Of a stretch of DNA of 51,033 nucleotides, positions 7,483-18,757 are shown one piece after another (position 1 is the first letter of the stretch; each line of letters begins with the position of its first letter). A program made the position numbers and the translations under genes. This stretch comes from an uncultured Prevotellaceae bacterium (lineage in GTDB: Bacteria; Bacteroidota; Bacteroidia; Bacteroidales; Bacteroidaceae), in contig CADCAX010000002.1 in the NCBI GenBank assembly GCA_902799455.1, positions 1 through 51,033 of the forward strand. The letters run 5' to 3'. Below the pieces are notes generated by a model. It searched no databases. It worked only from the letters and a program-made list of their open reading frames with translations, and had not been told where the DNA came from.

Positions 7483-8208
7483 TTACTTTGATTTCTTAAT
7501 CTTCCGATATTCCTTCTGCGCCTTTTTCATCTGTTCTATGAATGCGGGGCAATTCTGCAGTACGACATATCCTATGGTAGCACCATTACGGCTGGCATCT
7601 ACGTCGCTCTGCCAGTGTGCTCCTGCAATGACGCGGCTCAGGGCATAGATATGTGCACGATAGAAGATGGTGTCAGCATTCTCTGGTGCTATCTGCGCCA
7701 TCGTCAGGGCGCATGTCTGTCCACGCAAAGCATGTCCGGAAGGATAGCTGCCCTCACCACGCAGGAAGCTGTCCTCGCCTGTCAATGTCGGCTCGTCAAA
7801 GCGTTCAAAGGGACGCTGACGATGATAGTATGCCTTCGGAGCTACACGCATCTGGTCGATGGTATTGATGGTGGTAGTAAGCAGCTTGTATATCTCAGGA
7901 GTGCCCTCTGGCGTCACCTCAAGACCAAAAGGAACAGCAAACTGATGGAGCAGAGAGTCGAGAGGATTCCATATGGCATCACCCCTCACGATGGCGACAC
8001 GTTCTTTGTCTGCACGCTGCTGTTTCCCCCATGCGTAGCGCACTATGTCGCTGGCAAACTCAGGACTGTCAAAAGCAGGTGGCGCAGGCAGGCACTTTAT
8101 GAGGTTTGGCAATTGCTCCGTAGTGAGATAGGTATCATTCTGGGCAGATACATTCACTACTGCCCAAAAAGCAATAAATAACGCTGATAAAAATTTTCTT
8201 ACTTTCAT
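7483..8208 (-). CDS. PAP2-family acid phosphatase (class A type), secreted
   Basis: 241 residues from ATG 8208; a longer frame to 8274 would read through the promoter and precede the signal peptide. The signal peptide is MKVRKFLSALFIAFWAVVNVSAQ. The three phosphatase motifs are all present: KAYYHRQRP (K-x6-RP), GSYPSGHA (PSGH with the class A GSYPSGHT-like context) and SRVIAGAHWQSDVD (SR-x5-H-x3-D). Such enzymes remove phosphate from organic monoesters in the periplasm through a phospho-histidine. It is divergent from the DUF3078 gene, with a compact back-to-back promoter pair between them. Confidence 0.9.
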   Translation of the reverse strand: MKVRKFLSALFIAFWAVVNVSAQNDTYLTTEQLPNLIKCLPAPPAFDSPEFASDIVRYAWGKQQRADKERVAIVRGDAIWNPLDSLLHQFAVPFGLEVTPEGTPEIYKLLTTTINTIDQMRVAPKAYYHRQRPFERFDEPTLTGEDSFLRGEGSYPSGHALRGQTCALTMAQIAPENADTIFYRAHIYALSRVIAGAHWQSDVDASRNGATIGYVVLQNCPAFIEQMKKAQKEYRKIKKSK

Positions 8209-8230
8209 TTTAATTCCCTTAAGTGTGGGA

Positions 8231-8262
8231 CAAAGGTACTGTTTATTTATTATAATTGCAAA
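8231..8262 (-). promoter_or_regulatory. Promoter of the acid phosphatase gene
   Basis: The minus strand has TACCTTTG (8231-8238) and TTTG (8259-8262) separated by 20 bp, 23 bp before the ATG. Confidence 0.75.
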
Positions 8263-8267
8263 AAAAA

Positions 8268-8299
8268 TTTGCATTTTTGCTCACTTTTTTGTACCTTTG
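8268..8299 (+). promoter_or_regulatory. Promoter of the DUF3078 gene
   Basis: TTTG (8268-8271) and TACCTTTG (8292-8299) are spaced by 20 bp, back-to-back with the phosphatase promoter. Confidence 0.75.
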
Positions 8300-8310
8300 A
8301 CCCCGATTTT

Positions 8311-8352
8311 GGTTAGTTATTAGAGGTGAGAGGTTAGTTTAATGTTCAATGG
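8311..8352. repeat. Heptamer tandem array 4, in a 5' leader
   Basis: Six in-phase 7-mers (GGTTAGT, TATTAGA, GGTGAGA, GGTTAGT, TTAATGT, TCAATGG) fill the DUF3078 leader and contain an upstream ATG at 8342. Confidence 0.55.
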
Positions 8353-8359
8353 TTTAAGA

Positions 8360-9514
8360 ATGAAGTTTTTTTCCACCATACTTTTATTTATGACCCTATG
8401 TGTCACAGAGATGTGGGCACAGGCTTCACAATTCCGTCTGTTCTCACCACTCAGATACGATCCTAACGTTACGAAGGAGATAATGAATCGTGACAGTGCC
8501 GAGCAATCGCTGGAAGACAGGATATTGCTGGATATGTATATCAAACATCCGGAACTGGTGGAGAAAGATATTGAAACAGGAACAGCTGTCATAGGGGAAA
8601 CTCCTGAAACACCACCTTCGCTGTCGCTGACAGACACTACGAAAGTGCTGCCTTTTGCAAAGATGGAAGTGCCGATGAAGGCACCGAAACAGCAGGATTT
8701 TTATATCACAAAGCCGCATTTCTGGACTTTCATGGGTGACTACTACCTGCAATTCATGCAAAACCACGTCTCTGACAACTGGTATCAGAGTGGCAACAAG
8801 AGCTGGGCAATGCTGGGAACTGTAACCCTGCAATATAACTACGACAATGCCAGGAAGCTGAAGTTCAACAACAAGCTGGAGATGCGTCTGGGATTCCACA
8901 CTTCGGATGCTGATACCGTCAATAATTTCAAGACCTCAGAAGACCTGATACGTTATACCGGAAGATTTGACCGTCAGGCACACAAACAATGGTACTATGC
9001 CTTACAGGTATTGGCATACACACAGTTTATGAGAGGTCTGAAGGATAATGACAAGAAGACCTATTCGGACTTTATGTCACCTTTCACTCTTAACGTCTCT
9101 CTGGGTATGGATTACTTCGTTGAGACGAAGGACAAAAAGCTGAAAGGTGTCATACACCTTGCGCCACTGGCTTTCAACTTCAAATATGTGGACCGCAAAG
9201 CGTTAGCAGCAGCAAACGGCATAACATCTGATCATCACACACTGGAGGATTTCGGTTCGCAGACAACGGTGGAACTGGAATGGAAGCCTATTATTGATCT
9301 GCTGTCGTGGAAGACACGTTTCTATGCCTATACCACATACCATAAACTGCTCGTGGAATGGGAAAACACCATTTCGCTTAAGGTGAACAGATTCCTCTCA
9401 ACAAACCTGTTCCTGTACCCACGCTTTGACGACAGCGTAAAGCCGATAGAACCTGGACATACCTTACTGCAGTTTAAGGAATACTTCTCCTTCGGCTTCA
9501 GCTATAGCATGTAA
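8360..9514 (+). CDS. DUF3078 outer-membrane beta-barrel-like protein
   Basis: 384 residues from ATG 8360, chosen because the signal peptide MKFFSTILLFMTLCVTEMWAQ begins there. The in-frame ATG at 8342 lies in a repeat. After a low-complexity stretch (about 25-110) the protein has alternating amphipathic strands: NHVSDNWYQSGNKSWAMLGTV, YNYDNARKLKFNNKLEMRLGF and so on. It ends in FSFGFSYSM with an aromatic-rich last strand, as in outer-membrane barrels. NWxxGGxxS-like and KLKxNNKxE motifs are typical of DUF3078 in Bacteroidales. The function is unknown. Confidence 0.8.
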   Translation: MKFFSTILLFMTLCVTEMWAQASQFRLFSPLRYDPNVTKEIMNRDSAEQSLEDRILLDMYIKHPELVEKDIETGTAVIGETPETPPSLSLTDTTKVLPFAKMEVPMKAPKQQDFYITKPHFWTFMGDYYLQFMQNHVSDNWYQSGNKSWAMLGTVTLQYNYDNARKLKFNNKLEMRLGFHTSDADTVNNFKTSEDLIRYTGRFDRQAHKQWYYALQVLAYTQFMRGLKDNDKKTYSDFMSPFTLNVSLGMDYFVETKDKKLKGVIHLAPLAFNFKYVDRKALAAANGITSDHHTLEDFGSQTTVELEWKPIIDLLSWKTRFYAYTTYHKLLVEWENTISLKVNRFLSTNLFLYPRFDDSVKPIEPGHTLLQFKEYFSFGFSYSM

Positions 9515-9520
9515 TTGTAA

Positions 9521-9618
9521 AGGTTAACGGTTAAAGGTTAACGGTTAAAGGTTAACGGTTAAAGGTTAGAGGTAAGAGGTGAGAATTATGAATTATGAAT
9601 TATGAATTATGAATTTAT
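9521..9618. repeat. Heptamer tandem array 5: 14 units filling a convergent gap
   Basis: Exactly 98 bp is made of fourteen 7-mers in unbroken phase: AGGTTAA/CGGTTAA alternating three times, AGGTTAG, AGGTAAG, AGGTGAG, four AATTATG and AATTTAT. It covers nearly the whole space between the two convergent stop codons (9514 and 9621). Confidence 0.9.
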
Positions 9619-9620
9619 AA

Positions 9621-10382
9621 TTACTCTTCCGGATTGACGGGGTCGTCTTTGGTATAGCCACGCAGGATATTTACGTCTTTCTTAATCTTAAAAATTGTGC
9701 CGTCTGCACCTTTGGCTGTACATAGAACAAAATATGTGCCCTGCTTTACCTGACGTCCATGATATGACCCATCCCAGCCTTCTGCTGTAACATCATTCCA
9801 CTCATAGAGTTTCTGGCCCCAACGGTTGAAGATAATGGCACGAAACTCCACAATACTCTTGAATGACTTAGGCTTGAAAAAATCGTTTACCCCATCGCCG
9901 TTGGGAGAAAACGCATTAGGAAAAATAAGCTCGCTCTCGCTGGCCTTGATGGTGAGAGGAGTAGCATCAAGGGTGTAGTATTCGCGTTTGAATTCTATCA
10001 CTTCCATCTGGCCAATCGACGCATTCCACCTTTCAAAAGTAGCATAGAGCGCGATGGAATCAGTTCCGGCAGAGGCAAACTGTATCGTCGGATTCTCTTC
10101 ATATCGGGTAATATAAGGACTGTCGAGATTACCATCCTTATGACACACACGCCATTCATACTTCATATCCCATCCGTCACCATTAGTAACCTTCATATAG
10201 AATGTAGCGTCAATAGGAGCAGAGCCCTCATATTCCGTAGCATGTTCGACAGTAGCACCATCGGCACCGGTAGCATCAAACCATATCTCTAAAGACGGCT
10301 GGGCATTGGCATCAATGCCTGAAAACAGGAAAATAACGGAAAAGAGGACCGAAATTGGAATGTATGATAAACTTTTTTGCAT
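9621..10382 (-). CDS. Type IX secretion cargo with gliding-motility C-terminal domain (CHU_C type)
   Basis: 253 residues from ATG 10382, set by the signal peptide MQKSLSYIPISVLFSVIFLF; the longer open frame crosses the divergent gene's promoter. Residues 35-150 look like an Ig/PKD-like beta domain. Residues 165-245 are the type B T9SS signal: FPNAFSPNGDGVNDFFKP, FRAIIFNRWGQKLYEW, GWDGSYHGRQVKQGTYFV. Such proteins cross the outer membrane by the Por/T9SS machinery and usually attach to the cell surface or membrane partners. It shows the organism has a type IX system, whose genes are not in this window. The neighbouring OmpA/PorP-type partner typical of type B cargo is not obvious. Confidence 0.85.
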   Translation of the reverse strand: MQKSLSYIPISVLFSVIFLFSGIDANAQPSLEIWFDATGADGATVEHATEYEGSAPIDATFYMKVTNGDGWDMKYEWRVCHKDGNLDSPYITRYEENPTIQFASAGTDSIALYATFERWNASIGQMEVIEFKREYYTLDATPLTIKASESELIFPNAFSPNGDGVNDFFKPKSFKSIVEFRAIIFNRWGQKLYEWNDVTAEGWDGSYHGRQVKQGTYFVLCTAKGADGTIFKIKKDVNILRGYTKDDPVNPEE

Positions 10383-10397
10383 AAAATTGTATTTTTT

Positions 10398-10428
10398 TTT
10401 GCGTTTCACGCGTTTTTTTATACCTTTG
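10398..10428 (+). promoter_or_regulatory. Promoter of the periplasmic-binding-like gene
   Basis: TTTG at 10398-10401 and TACCTTTG at 10421-10428 are spaced 19 bp, 30 bp before ATG 10459. Confidence 0.75.
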
Positions 10429-10458
10429 CAGTCGATAAAAGAAAAACCCATATATGTA

Positions 10459-11526
10459 ATGAAACGTTTAACTTCATTTTTTATTGCATTAATCATCTGT
10501 TGCAACCTGTTTGCACAGGACACCCTGAAGGTTGGCGTCATGCTGCCACTGCATAAAATTGACGGTGACGGCAGACGTATGTTGGAGTATTATCGCGGCC
10601 TGCTGTTGGGCATCGAAGATTTGAAGAAACAAGGTAAGAATATTACCGTCCGTGCATGGAACATGCCGGCAAATGGGGATGCACGAACAGTACTCGTACG
10701 AGAGGGTGCCTCAAACTGCAACATTATTTTCGGTCCCCTGTACTCCAAATATGTGAAGGTGATAGCTGACTTCTGCAAGGCATACAACATAAAACTCGTC
10801 ATTCCGTTCTCCATAACAGGTGACCACGTGAACAGTTATCCTAATATCTATCAGGTTTATCAGCCACAGTCATGGATAGACGAGACAACAGTACAGCGCA
10901 TCATGATAAACTTTACAGGATATCATCCCGTAATAGTCAACTGTAACGACACACTTTCGAAAAAGGGAACCTTCACAAATATGCTGAGACAGGCATACGA
11001 AACAAGGGGAATACAATATAACATCACAAATGTGCTGAACCCTGACGACACCTTTGAGAAAGCATTCTCAACAAAGAGAAGAAACCTCGTCATCCTCAAC
11101 AGCGGACGCTCACCGGAACTGACAAAGGTGATAACAAAACTGGACACCCTCAAAGCTCACAATCCGGAAATGGAGATAACAATGTTCGGATATAACGAAT
11201 GGCTGATGTATGCAAAGTATAACAAGGCTAACTTTGAGAAATATAACGTGCATCTGCCATCTAACTACTACTATAACGAAAATGGCAAACAGGTAAAAGC
11301 GCTTGAGGACAGATACGTCCGCAATTTCCATGAGAATATGCAGTATGCCCTACCCCGCTTTGCCCTTACGGGTTATGATCATGCTATTCACTTCCTGGCG
11401 AACTCCACAAAATGGCTACAGACACCACTGGACTTTGAAAAGATACCTGGCGGAGGATATCGCAACAAGGCATATTATCTCATACACTACAAGCCTACAG
11501 GAGGTGTAGAGGCCATAAAATACTGA
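10459..11526 (+). CDS. Periplasmic binding protein type 1-like (Peripla_BP_6) protein
   Basis: 355 residues from ATG 10459, with signal peptide MKRLTSFFIALIICCNLFAQ. The first strand LKVGVMLPLHKIDGDGRRMLEYYRG and later IIFGPLYSKYVKVIADFCKAYNIKLVIPFS follow the leucine/branched-chain amino acid receptor fold. No ABC permease or ATPase lies nearby, so it may not serve transport. In Bacteroidota such stand-alone receptors are common, sometimes linked with LysM. The next gene, an outer-membrane barrel, follows after 29 bp and is probably co-transcribed. The ligand is unknown. Confidence 0.75.
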   Translation: MKRLTSFFIALIICCNLFAQDTLKVGVMLPLHKIDGDGRRMLEYYRGLLLGIEDLKKQGKNITVRAWNMPANGDARTVLVREGASNCNIIFGPLYSKYVKVIADFCKAYNIKLVIPFSITGDHVNSYPNIYQVYQPQSWIDETTVQRIMINFTGYHPVIVNCNDTLSKKGTFTNMLRQAYETRGIQYNITNVLNPDDTFEKAFSTKRRNLVILNSGRSPELTKVITKLDTLKAHNPEMEITMFGYNEWLMYAKYNKANFEKYNVHLPSNYYYNENGKQVKALEDRYVRNFHENMQYALPRFALTGYDHAIHFLANSTKWLQTPLDFEKIPGGGYRNKAYYLIHYKPTGGVEAIKY

Positions 11527-11555
11527 TTTCTGCAACACACTTTTCTTTTCACTAA

Positions 11556-12333
11556 ATGCGCAGACAACTTTTCATCATAACGACACTTTGCCTTATGCTC
11601 TTCGCCCTTAATACGAGGGCGCAGGTGGGAGATTACCGCAACAGCATCAGCGTGGGCGTCAGCGGAGGATATATACTGACAAAGATGAGTTTTGTCACAG
11701 CTGTGCCACAGACAATGCTGGGAGGTATGACAGGAGGTGTCTCGTTCAGATACACTTCAGAGAAGTATTTCTCCACACTATGTGCCATACAGGCAGAGGT
11801 TAACTATGCGCAAAAGGGTTGGAAAGAGAAGATTGAGACATACGACAACGGACCCGTCATAAATCCGAAGACCGGTGTGGCAGAGGAATATCAAAGACGC
11901 ATCAACTATATTGACATTCCCATCTTTGCACACCTCTCATGGGGAAAAGAGAACAAGGGTATCAACGGTTTTGTAAACCTCGGACCACAGTTTGGCTTCT
12001 GCATAGGAGAATCGACAAAAAAGAATTATGATATCCCATATACGAAAGCCAATACTGAGAAAGGTGCTTTCGCAGAACAGGGTATTACACAATTCTCAAG
12101 CCGCAACGGGCGCATAAGCCTTGTTGAGGCACAGGAGACAATGCCTGTGGAACACAAGTTCGACTACGGCATAACCTTTGGTGCGGGTGTGGAAGCATGT
12201 TTCGACAAGATAGGACGCTTCGACCTGGAGGGACGCTTCTACTACGGACTGGGAAATATCTACGGAGACTCGAAGAAAGACTACTTCGGAGCTTCTAACC
12301 ATACCACAATATACATAAAACTTTCTTACTTCT

Positions 12334-12359
<26 letters not shown>
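11556..12359 (+). CDS. Outer-membrane beta-barrel protein, PorT-like family
   Basis: 267 residues. The signal peptide [23 protein letters not shown] is followed by alternating strands with Gly-rich turns ([52 protein letters not shown]) and a final strand [11 protein letters not shown]. This is the OMP_b-brl_2/PorT-like pattern of Bacteroidota. The 3' end overlaps the start of uvrA by 26 bp in another frame. It may be an operon partner of the periplasmic-binding-like protein. Confidence 0.8.
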
Positions 12360-14836
<2,477 letters not shown>

Positions 14837-14853
<17 letters not shown>

Positions 14854-15895
14854 TGCGTTGCTCTTCTGACAGTTTACAGATGAGCAGCTTTCCGTCACGT
14901 TCAGCAACAATATATCCGTCAAGACCCTGAACGACAACTTCCTTGAGACCGTTTACATTGATGATACAATTTACGGTATCAAAGGTTCTGACAACAGCAT
15001 CCTGACTGATTACACCATTCTTATTGGCATCCTTCTTAACAAGGGTATGAAGAGAGCCCCATGTTCCGAGGTCACTCCATCCGAAGTCTGCAGGACATAC
15101 GAATATCTCGTCAGCCTTCTCCATGATGGCATAGTCAACAGAGATGTTGTCGCATTCTGCATAACGCTCAGCAATAATCTCTTTCTCTTTTGGAGTACCA
15201 TAGATTTTATTGTCAAACATCTGCTCGAAAATACGGGCAATACCTGGCTGATACATCCGGAAGGCATTAACAACGGTGCTGACATTCCATACAAAGATGC
15301 CGGCATTCCAGAAATAGTTGTTATGCTTGATATATTCCTGAGCCGTCTCAAGATTTGGTTTCTCACGGAAACTCTCCACGCGGAAAATCTCCTTATTACT
15401 CATACTCTGAGCCGAGAGGTTGGCCTGAATATAGCCATATCCTGTTTCAGGACGTGTTGGTTTCATACCAAGAGTAACGATAGCATCAGACTCTGCAGCA
15501 AACTGCATTGTTGCCTTGATAATTCTCTGGAACTCCTGTATATCAGTAACGATATGGTCACTTGGAGTAACACAGATGCTGGCCTTTTCGTCTTTTGCTT
15601 TTATACGATATGAGACATATGCTATACAAGGAGCAGTATTCCTGCGACATGGCTCTGCAAGGATGTTCTCTTCAGGTATTTCCGGAAGTTGTTCGTGCAC
15701 CTTCTGTGCATAAACCTCCCCTGTTACCACCCATACATTTTCCGGGGCACAGATACCCTTGAAACGGTCATATGTAAGCTGAAGAAGCGAACGACCTACA
15801 CCAAGAACGTCAATAAACTGTTTTGGATTCTCTGTGGTACTCAAAGGCCAGAATCTGCTGCCTATACCACCTGCCATTATCACAAGATGATTCAT
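14837..15895 (-). CDS. manC: Mannose-1-phosphate guanylyltransferase
   Basis: 352 residues. The nucleotidyltransferase signature is at the start: MNHLVIMAGGIGSRFWPLSTTENPKQF (G-G-x-G-S-R-x-W-P-x-S and the PKQ motif). It continues with LAEPCRRNTAPCIAY, ICVTPSDHIV, TGYGYI and VESFREKPNLETAQEY, with WNAGIFVW (sugar binding) and VDYAIMEKAD...FGWSDLGTW. The enzyme makes GDP-mannose from GTP and mannose-1-phosphate in the cytoplasm, feeding glycan and GDP-fucose synthesis. There is no C-terminal isomerase domain, so it is the monofunctional form. Its 3' end overlaps the opposing uvrA by 17 bp. Confidence 0.93.
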
Positions 15896-15912
15896 ATTTT
15901 CTCCCTTCTCTC

Positions 15913-16785
15913 TTATCCCAAGTATTTTATCAATATCTTTGCATTTCCTGAATCACGAAGTTTCAGGATAGCCTTCTCACGAATCTGGCGAACACGTTCA
16001 CGTGTCAGGCCCAGCTCGTCGCCAATCTCCTCAAGGCCCTTTTCTGGACATCCAATGCCGAAGCATTCACGAATGATGATTATCTCACGATCCTTCAGTA
16101 CACGTCCCAGAACAGCATTCAGCTCATGAGCCATTGACTCATGATCCACGCCCTTGTCAGTACGTGTATCATCACCACTTGCCATAACGTCGAGCATACA
16201 GTTTTCCTCACCATCCTGGAAAGGTGCATCGATAGACACATGATGTCCGTCGGCCATAAGGCTCTGGCTTATCTTCTCTTCGTCAATATTGGTAACCTCT
16301 GACAGTTCGCCAACACTTGGATGGCGCTGGTTCTCCTGCTCGAACTTATTGATTTCGTGATTTATCTTATTAAGTGAGCCAACCTGGTTCAGTGGCAGAC
16401 GTACAATACGACTCTGTTCAGCAATAGCCTGAAGAATGCTCTGACGAATCCACCATACGGCATAAGAGATAAACTTGAAACCACGTGTTTCATCAAATTT
16501 CTCTGCAGCTTTTATCAGACCGATATTACCCTCGTCAATAAGGTCGGTAAGTGACAATCCCTGATGCTGATATTGCTTTGCCACAGAAACGACAAAGCGC
16601 AAGTTGGCTGTGACAAGCTTCTCCTTGGCACGCTCAGCTGCAGGGCCTCCCTTACGGATTATCTGCGCCAACTCTATTTCCTCGTCAATGGTAATAAGTG
16701 GTGCACGACCAATTTCCACAAGATACTTGTCAAGTGCCTCACTGGAACGATTGGTAATACTCTTCTGAATCTTTAACTGTCTCAT
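15913..16785 (-). CDS. rpoD: Primary sigma factor RpoD/SigA, short Bacteroidota form
   Basis: 290 residues. Region 1.2 is DKYLVEIGRAPLITIDEEIELAQ. Region 2 is ANLRFVVSVAKQYQHQGLSLTDLIDEGNIGLIKAAEKFD, then FKFISYAVWWIRQSILQAIAEQSR. Region 3 follows LPLNQVGSLNKINHEIN. Region 4 ends LTRERVRQIREKAILKLR. Region 1.1 is absent, as usual for Bacteroidota primary sigma factors, which recognise the TTTG / TAnnTTTG promoters seen throughout this window. It is transcribed towards manC with a 17-bp gap, so the two are probably co-transcribed. Confidence 0.95.
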   Translation of the reverse strand: MRQLKIQKSITNRSSEALDKYLVEIGRAPLITIDEEIELAQIIRKGGPAAERAKEKLVTANLRFVVSVAKQYQHQGLSLTDLIDEGNIGLIKAAEKFDETRGFKFISYAVWWIRQSILQAIAEQSRIVRLPLNQVGSLNKINHEINKFEQENQRHPSVGELSEVTNIDEEKISQSLMADGHHVSIDAPFQDGEENCMLDVMASGDDTRTDKGVDHESMAHELNAVLGRVLKDREIIIIRECFGIGCPEKGLEEIGDELGLTRERVRQIREKAILKLRDSGNAKILIKYLG

Positions 16786-16830
16786 CTATAAAAACTTCTT
16801 ATTGTTTTCTTTCCTACAAAAATTATCCAG

Positions 16831-16904
16831 TGACCCCGATGGGATTCAAACCCATGACCTCAGGAACCGGAATCCTGCGCTCTATTCAGCTAAGCTACGG
16901 AGCC
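16831..16904 (-). tRNA. tRNA-Arg (anticodon CCG)
   Basis: 74 nt. On the minus strand the acceptor arms GGCTCCG and CGGGGTC pair with two wobbles. The anticodon stem CAGGA/TCCTG encloses loop TTCCGGT, giving anticodon CCG (codon CGG). The T-arm ATGGG-TTTGAAT-CCCAT is intact. CCA is not encoded. Confidence 0.93.
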
Positions 16905-16956
16905 TTATTATCTTCCGTGTGCGCTCACATACGTCGCGCAGGGGAAAAACCGGTTG

Positions 16957-16964
16957 CAAAGTTA
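16957..16964 (-). promoter_or_regulatory. Predicted -7 element for tRNA-Arg
   Basis: Minus-strand TAACTTTG, 52 bp upstream of the tRNA 5' end. No clear TTTG at the -33 spacing is seen. Confidence 0.4.
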
Positions 16965-17048
16965 CAAAAATAAAATAACATATAAGCATAAAAGCTCAAA
17001 AATAATGTTATAAAATGATAAAAAGCAATTTTGCAGCATATTTTTTTA

Positions 17049-17056
17049 TACCTTTG
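17049..17056 (+). promoter_or_regulatory. Predicted -7 element for parA
   Basis: TACCTTTG, 30 bp before the parA ATG. A TTTTG at 17029-17033 lies slightly closer than the usual spacing. Confidence 0.6.
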
Positions 17057-17086
17057 CACGCGAATTATGTAAAGAAAATTCGCCCT

Positions 17087-17869
17087 ATGAATAAAAAACT
17101 TGGTAAGATAATTGCTCTAGCAAACCAAAAAGGTGGTGTCGGTAAGACCACTACTACCATAAACCTTGCCGCATCATTAGCCACATTAGATAAACAGGTA
17201 CTGGTAATTGATGCTGACCCGCAGGCCAATGCCTCCAGCGGATTGGGAGTCGATATGCAGACTGTTGAATACTCATTATACGATTGTATTTCAGGAAACA
17301 TAGACATCAGAGAAGCTATTTACACAACAGATGTTACAGGGCTCGACATCATTCCAAGCAACATCAACCTTGCTGGTGCCGAAATAGAGATGATAAAGAT
17401 GGAGAAAAGGGAATATGTATTAAGAAACGCCCTTGAACCATTACGTCAGGAGTACGACTACATCTTCATTGACTGCTCACCATCTCTGGGACTCATCACC
17501 GTTAATGCCCTTACGGCAGCAGACTCCATCATCATTCCTGTGCAATGTGAATACTTTGCACTCGAGGGAATTGGCAAACTGCTCAACACCATAAAGCTGA
17601 TTAAAGGACGCCTGAATACGAAACTCGAGATTGAGGGTTTCTTGCTGACCATGTACGACAACCGACTGAAGTTGTGCAACCAGATTTATGACGAAGTAAA
17701 GCGTCACTTCCAGGAACTGGTATTCAAGACCGTCATACAGCGTAATGTGAAACTTGCGGAATGTCCTTCTCACGGACTTCCTGTAATCCTCTATGACGTT
17801 AATGCTGCAGGTACCAAGAACCACTTGGCATTAGCAAAAGAAATTATCAGCAGGGAAAAGCAAAAATAA
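17087..17869 (+). CDS. parA: Chromosome-partitioning ATPase ParA (Soj)
   Basis: 260 residues from ATG 17087, chosen because MNKKLGKIIALANQKGGVGKTTT is the conserved N-terminus and the longer frame crosses the promoter. The deviant Walker A KGGVGKTT is followed by LVIDADPQANASSGLG and DYIFIDCSPSLGLITVNAL (Walker B). ParA binds DNA non-specifically as an ATP dimer and is released by ParB, moving the origin region. parB begins 9 bp downstream. The pair is chromosomal by its housekeeping context. Confidence 0.95.
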   Translation: MNKKLGKIIALANQKGGVGKTTTTINLAASLATLDKQVLVIDADPQANASSGLGVDMQTVEYSLYDCISGNIDIREAIYTTDVTGLDIIPSNINLAGAEIEMIKMEKREYVLRNALEPLRQEYDYIFIDCSPSLGLITVNALTAADSIIIPVQCEYFALEGIGKLLNTIKLIKGRLNTKLEIEGFLLTMYDNRLKLCNQIYDEVKRHFQELVFKTVIQRNVKLAECPSHGLPVILYDVNAAGTKNHLALAKEIISREKQK

Positions 17870-17878
17870 AAATACAAT

Positions 17879-18757
17879 ATGGCAGTACGTAAAAAATATA
17901 ACGCATTGGGCAGAGGACTTGATGCCCTTATTTCTACCGACGACATCCACCCACAGGGTTCTTCGACAATCAACGAGGTTGCAATAGACCTTATTGATGC
18001 AAATCCTGACCAGCCGCGTCGTGATTTCGACCAGCAAGGTCTTGAGGAACTGGCATCTTCCATAAAGGAGTTGGGCATCATACAGCCTATCACCCTACGT
18101 GAGATGGAAGGCGGACGTTTCCAGATTATTGCAGGCGAACGCCGTTGGAGAGCTTCACAGTTAATTGGTATGAAGGCAATACCTGCCTACATCCGTACCA
18201 TCTCTGACGAGACAGTGATGGAGTTGGCTCTCGTAGAAAATATTCAGCGTGAGGACCTCAACGCCATAGAAATAGCATTGGCATATCAGCATTTACTCGA
18301 TACAGAAGGCATGACACAGGATAAGGTTTCTGAACGCGTCGGAAAGAGTCGTGCAGCAATATCAAACCACCTGCGTCTGTTGCGTCTGCCAGCACAAATA
18401 CAGTTGGCATTGCAGAAGAAAGAAATCGATATGGGACATGCCAGAGCTCTGCTTTCTCTCGACTCCCCTTCCACACAGATTAAGGTGTTCAAGGAGATTC
18501 TGAAGCACAACTTCAGCGTCCGTCAGGTGGAGGAGTTCGTTACTCGCCTGAAGAATGGAGAAGACGTTCAGTCAGGAGCCAAAACCATCAAGGGAAAAGC
18601 TCAGATGCCTGAAAAATATATCGTCATTCGCGATGCCATCTCAAAAGCTGTCGGTACTAATGTTTCTATCTCATGTACTTCTGCCGGTAAGGGTAAAATC
18701 ACTATACCATTTGCCTCAGAGAAGCAACTGAAGGAAATCATGAAGGCTATTGAGTAA
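17879..18757 (+). CDS. parB: Chromosome-partitioning protein ParB (Spo0J)
   Basis: 292 residues. The N-terminal region KYNALGRGLDALI is the ParA-contact segment. The CTPase core carries NPDQPRRDFD and GERRWRAS (the ParB boxes) and ALVENIQREDLNAIEIA. A helix-turn-helix for parS follows (TQDKVSERVGKSRAAISNHLRLLRLP). The C-terminal 60 residues form a dimerisation domain. Its TAA shares one base with the ATG of the next gene. I found no obvious 16-bp parS site in this window. Confidence 0.95.
   Translation: MAVRKKYNALGRGLDALISTDDIHPQGSSTINEVAIDLIDANPDQPRRDFDQQGLEELASSIKELGIIQPITLREMEGGRFQIIAGERRWRASQLIGMKAIPAYIRTISDETVMELALVENIQREDLNAIEIALAYQHLLDTEGMTQDKVSERVGKSRAAISNHLRLLRLPAQIQLALQKKEIDMGHARALLSLDSPSTQIKVFKEILKHNFSVRQVEEFVTRLKNGEDVQSGAKTIKGKAQMPEKYIVIRDAISKAVGTNVSISCTSAGKGKITIPFASEKQLKEIMKAIE

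Noticed and set aside
9521..9618. CRISPR array
   Set aside because: The repeat unit is 7 bp with no spacers and no cas genes nearby.
10400..10415. parS-like sequence (GTTTCACGCG)
   Set aside because: Only a partial half-site match to the palindromic parS consensus and it overlaps a promoter. No convincing parS was found near parAB.
10383..10541. Upstream extension of the T9SS cargo gene to 10541
   Set aside because: The extension covers the divergent gene's promoter and start. The signal peptide begins at 10382.
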